Source of the DNA: Pelargonium tetragonum
Taxonomy: Eukaryota > Streptophyta > Magnoliopsida > Geraniales > Geraniaceae
Length of the DNA: 64,000 nucleotides
Assembly (NCBI GenBank): GCA_036897445.1
Contig: JAYMTL010000047.1
Location: 1 to 64,000 of the forward strand
Direction of reading: 5' to 3'
The notes below the pieces were generated by a model. The model was given only the letters and a program-made list of their open reading frames with translations, was not told the origin of the DNA and searched no databases. Every line of letters begins with the position of its first letter. The stretch's first letter is position 1. Positions 60,762 through 64,000 of this stretch are shown here, one piece after another. Made by a program: the position numbers and the translations under genes.

Positions 60762-63700
60762 AGAATTCTTGTGCATTATTTCAAGGAGAAGGGTCCGTCT
60801 TGAGTCCGTGCCTTCGAGGCTTCTCGAATTTCAAAGAAATTCTACTTTGCTAGCTTATAGATTGCTTTAGGAGAACTCCCGCGTAAAAAAGTCCTTGATT
60901 ACACAAAAATTTAATCACAATCCTGTTAACACGTAGAAGCTAACCAAGTAGGAAACAACTTATTTAAGAAGCGCCTGCAATATTTATGTACAATATCGGG
61001 ACTCTTCTCTTTCTCTATTTTAAGACTTCATGGCTATTTATTCTCTTGATAAGCCTAAACCCTATATTTATTTTAAGTGCCTCCTAAAATTTCCAGAAAA
61101 GGGGGTGCCAACTAGGGAAGCGCAGAGTCCAGATAATAAGTTTTTTATACAAAGTTCTAAGTCTTTTCAGACTCCTAAAGCCAATAAATAAGAAACCTCA
61201 GAATTTCCTTTCAATTCAAAGCGTAACTGTCTAAGTTTCTACTAGGTTACTACCGGGTTTATTGGCATAGAGTTTGCAGCAAAATAGAGAAAAGCTAACC
61301 CTTATAATTATTAGTATTAGGGACTCCCTTCTTCATCCGTCATGTACTTTTGATTTAATAACCTCGGAGACTCAGAGTAAAAGCTAACTATTATAATAAA
61401 GGGATTTCTAATATGTCCTTTAAAATACTGGGTACTATGTTCCTGTTAAGTAAAAAAGGAATTGTATCCGAGTTTTGTAGCTAATAGTTGTTAAACGAGA
61501 GATAAAGAATTAGGTATACACAAGAGGTAGAGCTTCTGATCCATGGATTTGTAGTACAAGGTATATAAAAGCTTTTCAGCATCTGAACAAATTTATCCAC
61601 TGAAAATATCATAAAGTAAACAAGTCTTCTTTTAGAGAATTAGAGAATCTCCTATAGCTTTATTGCCAACCAAAAACAACTTATTAAAAGCTGTTTACAT
61701 GCGCTCTAACGCGCCCTCATATATGTACAGATTTTTTTTCTTTAATTTGCATTTTCAACATTTAAAATTTCAAAAAAGGTAACGCGGTGACAATCTACTA
61801 GGAACTTAGATTTTTTCCCATTGCACAAGAGTACTGCGGATTTAACAAATTATGTCCACCAGGTTAATACCAACCAAAAGCTCTATAAGTAGAGACCTTA
61901 GTATAGCTACTACTTAAAGTACTTAAAACATTGGATTGATCTTATCCCCCGGATCCTTAGCTTAGTATAAGGACTTTTTTAACAACTTGTCGAAGTAAGT
62001 ATATGTATGAAAAGGGCAAAAACTTTATAAAAAAGAAAAAGTAAATGATTTAACTATAAAAGAGTTTGCTAAAAAGTTCCAAATTTTTAAGAAAGGGTGT
62101 CATAAAAAGGAAAGGAGTACTTCCCTAGAGTTTCTTCCTTTGGTATATAATTGATAAAGCTAGTCACGGTTGGTTATTAAGCCATTCTAGGAAACAAAAA
62201 AGCCAGAGGTTTCTGATAAGGGATTCTTGTTAGACATAGCAAGTTATTCCTAGTTTTATTAAAGTCTTGAGGTATTATAAGGCGGTTAAAGCAGTTCTAC
62301 ATTATGGGAGGGCACCCTTAAATTAAAATTATATAGGATACGTAAATTAAGTTATTGTACCAGATTCAAGTAACCAGTAGATAATTTGAGAGAGGACCCC
62401 TCCACAAGTTAACGTTCATCCTATTTTGGTTTATAACTTAGGGGTATCCCTTAAATAAGAATAGATCGCATAGAACCTTCTCCAATAAAATAAGTAAGGG
62501 TTACAGCCTATTTTCAATAGTTGGTAGAGGCATTTGTACTCAGCCATTTTCCACGGGTTCCCTTTTAAAAAAGGTCAAAACTTCTCTCGGATTTATAGCA
62601 GTATTTAATTTAATATATTAAGTTTATTAGGAAGCTTTTTGCATCCTCTTAGTTTTTAATTCTTTATACGAGTGCGCCCAAGTTTTTCTTTTTCTGCTGC
62701 TTATATACCTCCTATTTTGTAGTCAGGCAAGCACTTAAAAATCTTTATAAAATTAGAGTTTTGGTTAAAGGGTTTCCTAGTGAAGTGATTAGAAACATCT
62801 CCAAATTAAGGCCTAGGAAAAACCTTTTGGATATACAAGTGTGGTATTAGCACTTATTTTATGGTAAGCACATTCGGAAATTTTAAGGTTCTCCAAATTG
62901 CCTCAGTTCTGAAACAAGGGATTCCCTTTTGTATCCTAGCTAACCCAAAACTCTATTTACTGCTACATTCAAAGGACCTCTTAGATAGCGAAAAAAGCTT
63001 TTTAGCGTAGACTCTATACTCCTTATTTTTTAGTTAAAGCTCTTTTTTTAGAGCGGTAGGGTTCCTGAAAAAGACAAGACTTGCGGGCTATTTATACTTG
63101 ATTTCGCTTTACAAATACACATGGAAATTCTTAGCTAAGTAAGCTTCTTATGCCTTAATAGAACTTCTTTAGCGAGAGTTGGATTTGGTTAAGAAAGAAT
63201 TTAAGTGTGTACTTTTTTTTCATTAAAAGAGGAATTCCCACAAGAAAAGTCGATACTAGATTTAATAAATCAATTCTATGGTTATTTACGTGCGTTATAA
63301 TGCGCTTAAGCTTTTTTTATAGAAATTGCTGCACTGCTGTAGAATTTACAATATTAATTATGAGGTTAAAAAGTTTTTTTTATCGGGCCGAAGCCCTTCA
63401 CAAACAATACTTAAGCGGGGGCTCTCCTTATTATGATTTACTCTAAGTTTTTGAGATGAGTAATTGAATGCTCCTATTTGCTGCTTGAAATTATGCCATT
63501 TTGTAATTATATATGAGGTTAGTTTTACTTGCAAGTTTGCCTGTAGTCGAACCCAAACTAGAGTTCTAAAAAAAGGTTTTATCGGATATACCAAGAAAGG
63601 GGCTACTAATGATAGTTTGCAGAGATCCAAAAAACGAAAGCGCTCAAAACTAGAATATATTTATTAAAAAGTAGAAAATAACACATCTGGAAAGTCATGT

Positions 63701-64000
63701 TAATGGCACGGGTTCAAATACCGAGTTCTTAAAAATTTTTTAAACGGAAACAGGCTCGGATCAAATAGCGGAACTCCCGGATACTCTTAACTTTCCCTTT
63801 TTGTTGTAAGTTTTGCTGACTAGATAAGTTTTATGTGAAATCTAAAGATCCAGACTAGGTTGTTTTTGTTTCCATAGGCAGACACTCAATACAAATTATC
63901 AAAATCATTCTTTTGTTCGTCTCATCCTAGTCTAAAATAAAGTACAGCTAGTAAAGCTTACCTGGGGTACTCCAGAAAATTCTAAACCTAGTACATACAT

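Larger units (their letters stand above)
49491..64000. other. Non-coding background with most regular motif spacing
   Basis: About 14.5 kb with no supported gene. GGG-TCC motifs are dense and, between about 62100 and 63800, often about 85 bp apart (for example near 62125, 62220, 62310, 62395, then 63060, 63145, 63228). The 129-codon frame at 55246-55635 begins over a tRNA-like relic. T-loop-like words at 53101 (minus) and 63705 (plus) lack proper stems. The structured cluster at 60719-60761 lies here. Confidence 0.7.

Noticed and set aside
63660-63740. tRNA-Ser(GGA)-like sequence on the plus strand
   Set aside because: Only three T-stem pairs form and no acceptor stem was found.
1-64000. CRISPR array suggested by regular motif spacing
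   Set aside because: The recurring motif is short and degenerate, spacing varies widely, and there is no exact repeat of 20 bases or more and no cas gene.

Overview
This window is AT-rich DNA, about one third G+C by eye, and contains no recognisable protein-coding gene on either strand. The longest ATG/GTG/TTG-initiated frame is 129 codons and only four reach 100. At this base composition a random 64 kb sequence should give a handful of frames that long, so the frame lengths look like chance. None of the translations resembles a family I know. There is no rRNA gene, CRISPR array, transposase or recognisable intron.

The best guess for the source is a bloated, mostly non-coding organelle genome. 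Large dinoflagellate mitochondrial genomes fit well. From memory, the one described for Symbiodinium (Breviolum) minutum is about 326 kb, about 64% AT and about 99% non-coding, with three protein genes and scattered rRNA pieces. A repeat-inflated algal plastid or mitochondrion, or a euglenozoan (diplonemid-like) mitochondrion with gene modules, cannot be excluded. One credible tRNA-like sequence at 29452-29532 argues mildly against a dinoflagellate mitochondrion, because those are thought to lack tRNA genes.

Two kinds of DNA alternate. The background, most of the window, is sprinkled with short GC-cored partial palindromes of the type GGG-N-N-TCCC set in A/T runs. They often lie about 60-120 bp apart, most visibly between about 62 and 64 kb. 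Interrupting it are tracts of about 200-750 bp that largely lack this motif, are rich in TAGTA/TACTA-type words, and occur in both orientations. Plus-oriented tracts are near 2.75-3.5, 12.36-12.55, 47.7-48.0 and 48.8-49.5 kb. Minus-oriented tracts are near 15.6-16.2, 25.3-25.5, 28.1-28.4, 28.7-29.3 and 42.5-42.8 kb. Mixed tracts are near 31.1-31.35 and 31.6-32.1 kb. Some share alignable sequence: 3418-3487 with 49012-49084, and 2820-2833 with 12433-12446. They appear to be diverged copies of one dispersed repeat family. Two copies carry related open frames of about 70 codons without a start codon.

RNA-like features are the class II tRNA candidate, several decayed tRNA-like sequences (minus 5738-5831, plus 9604-9675, minus 55264-55320), and strong hairpins. 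The best hairpins are a 13-bp perfect stem followed by T residues at 23071-23104, a 13-bp stem with one mismatch at 40588-40619, and an 11-bp stem at 29646-29678. A few short matches to conserved rRNA cores are reported only as leads.
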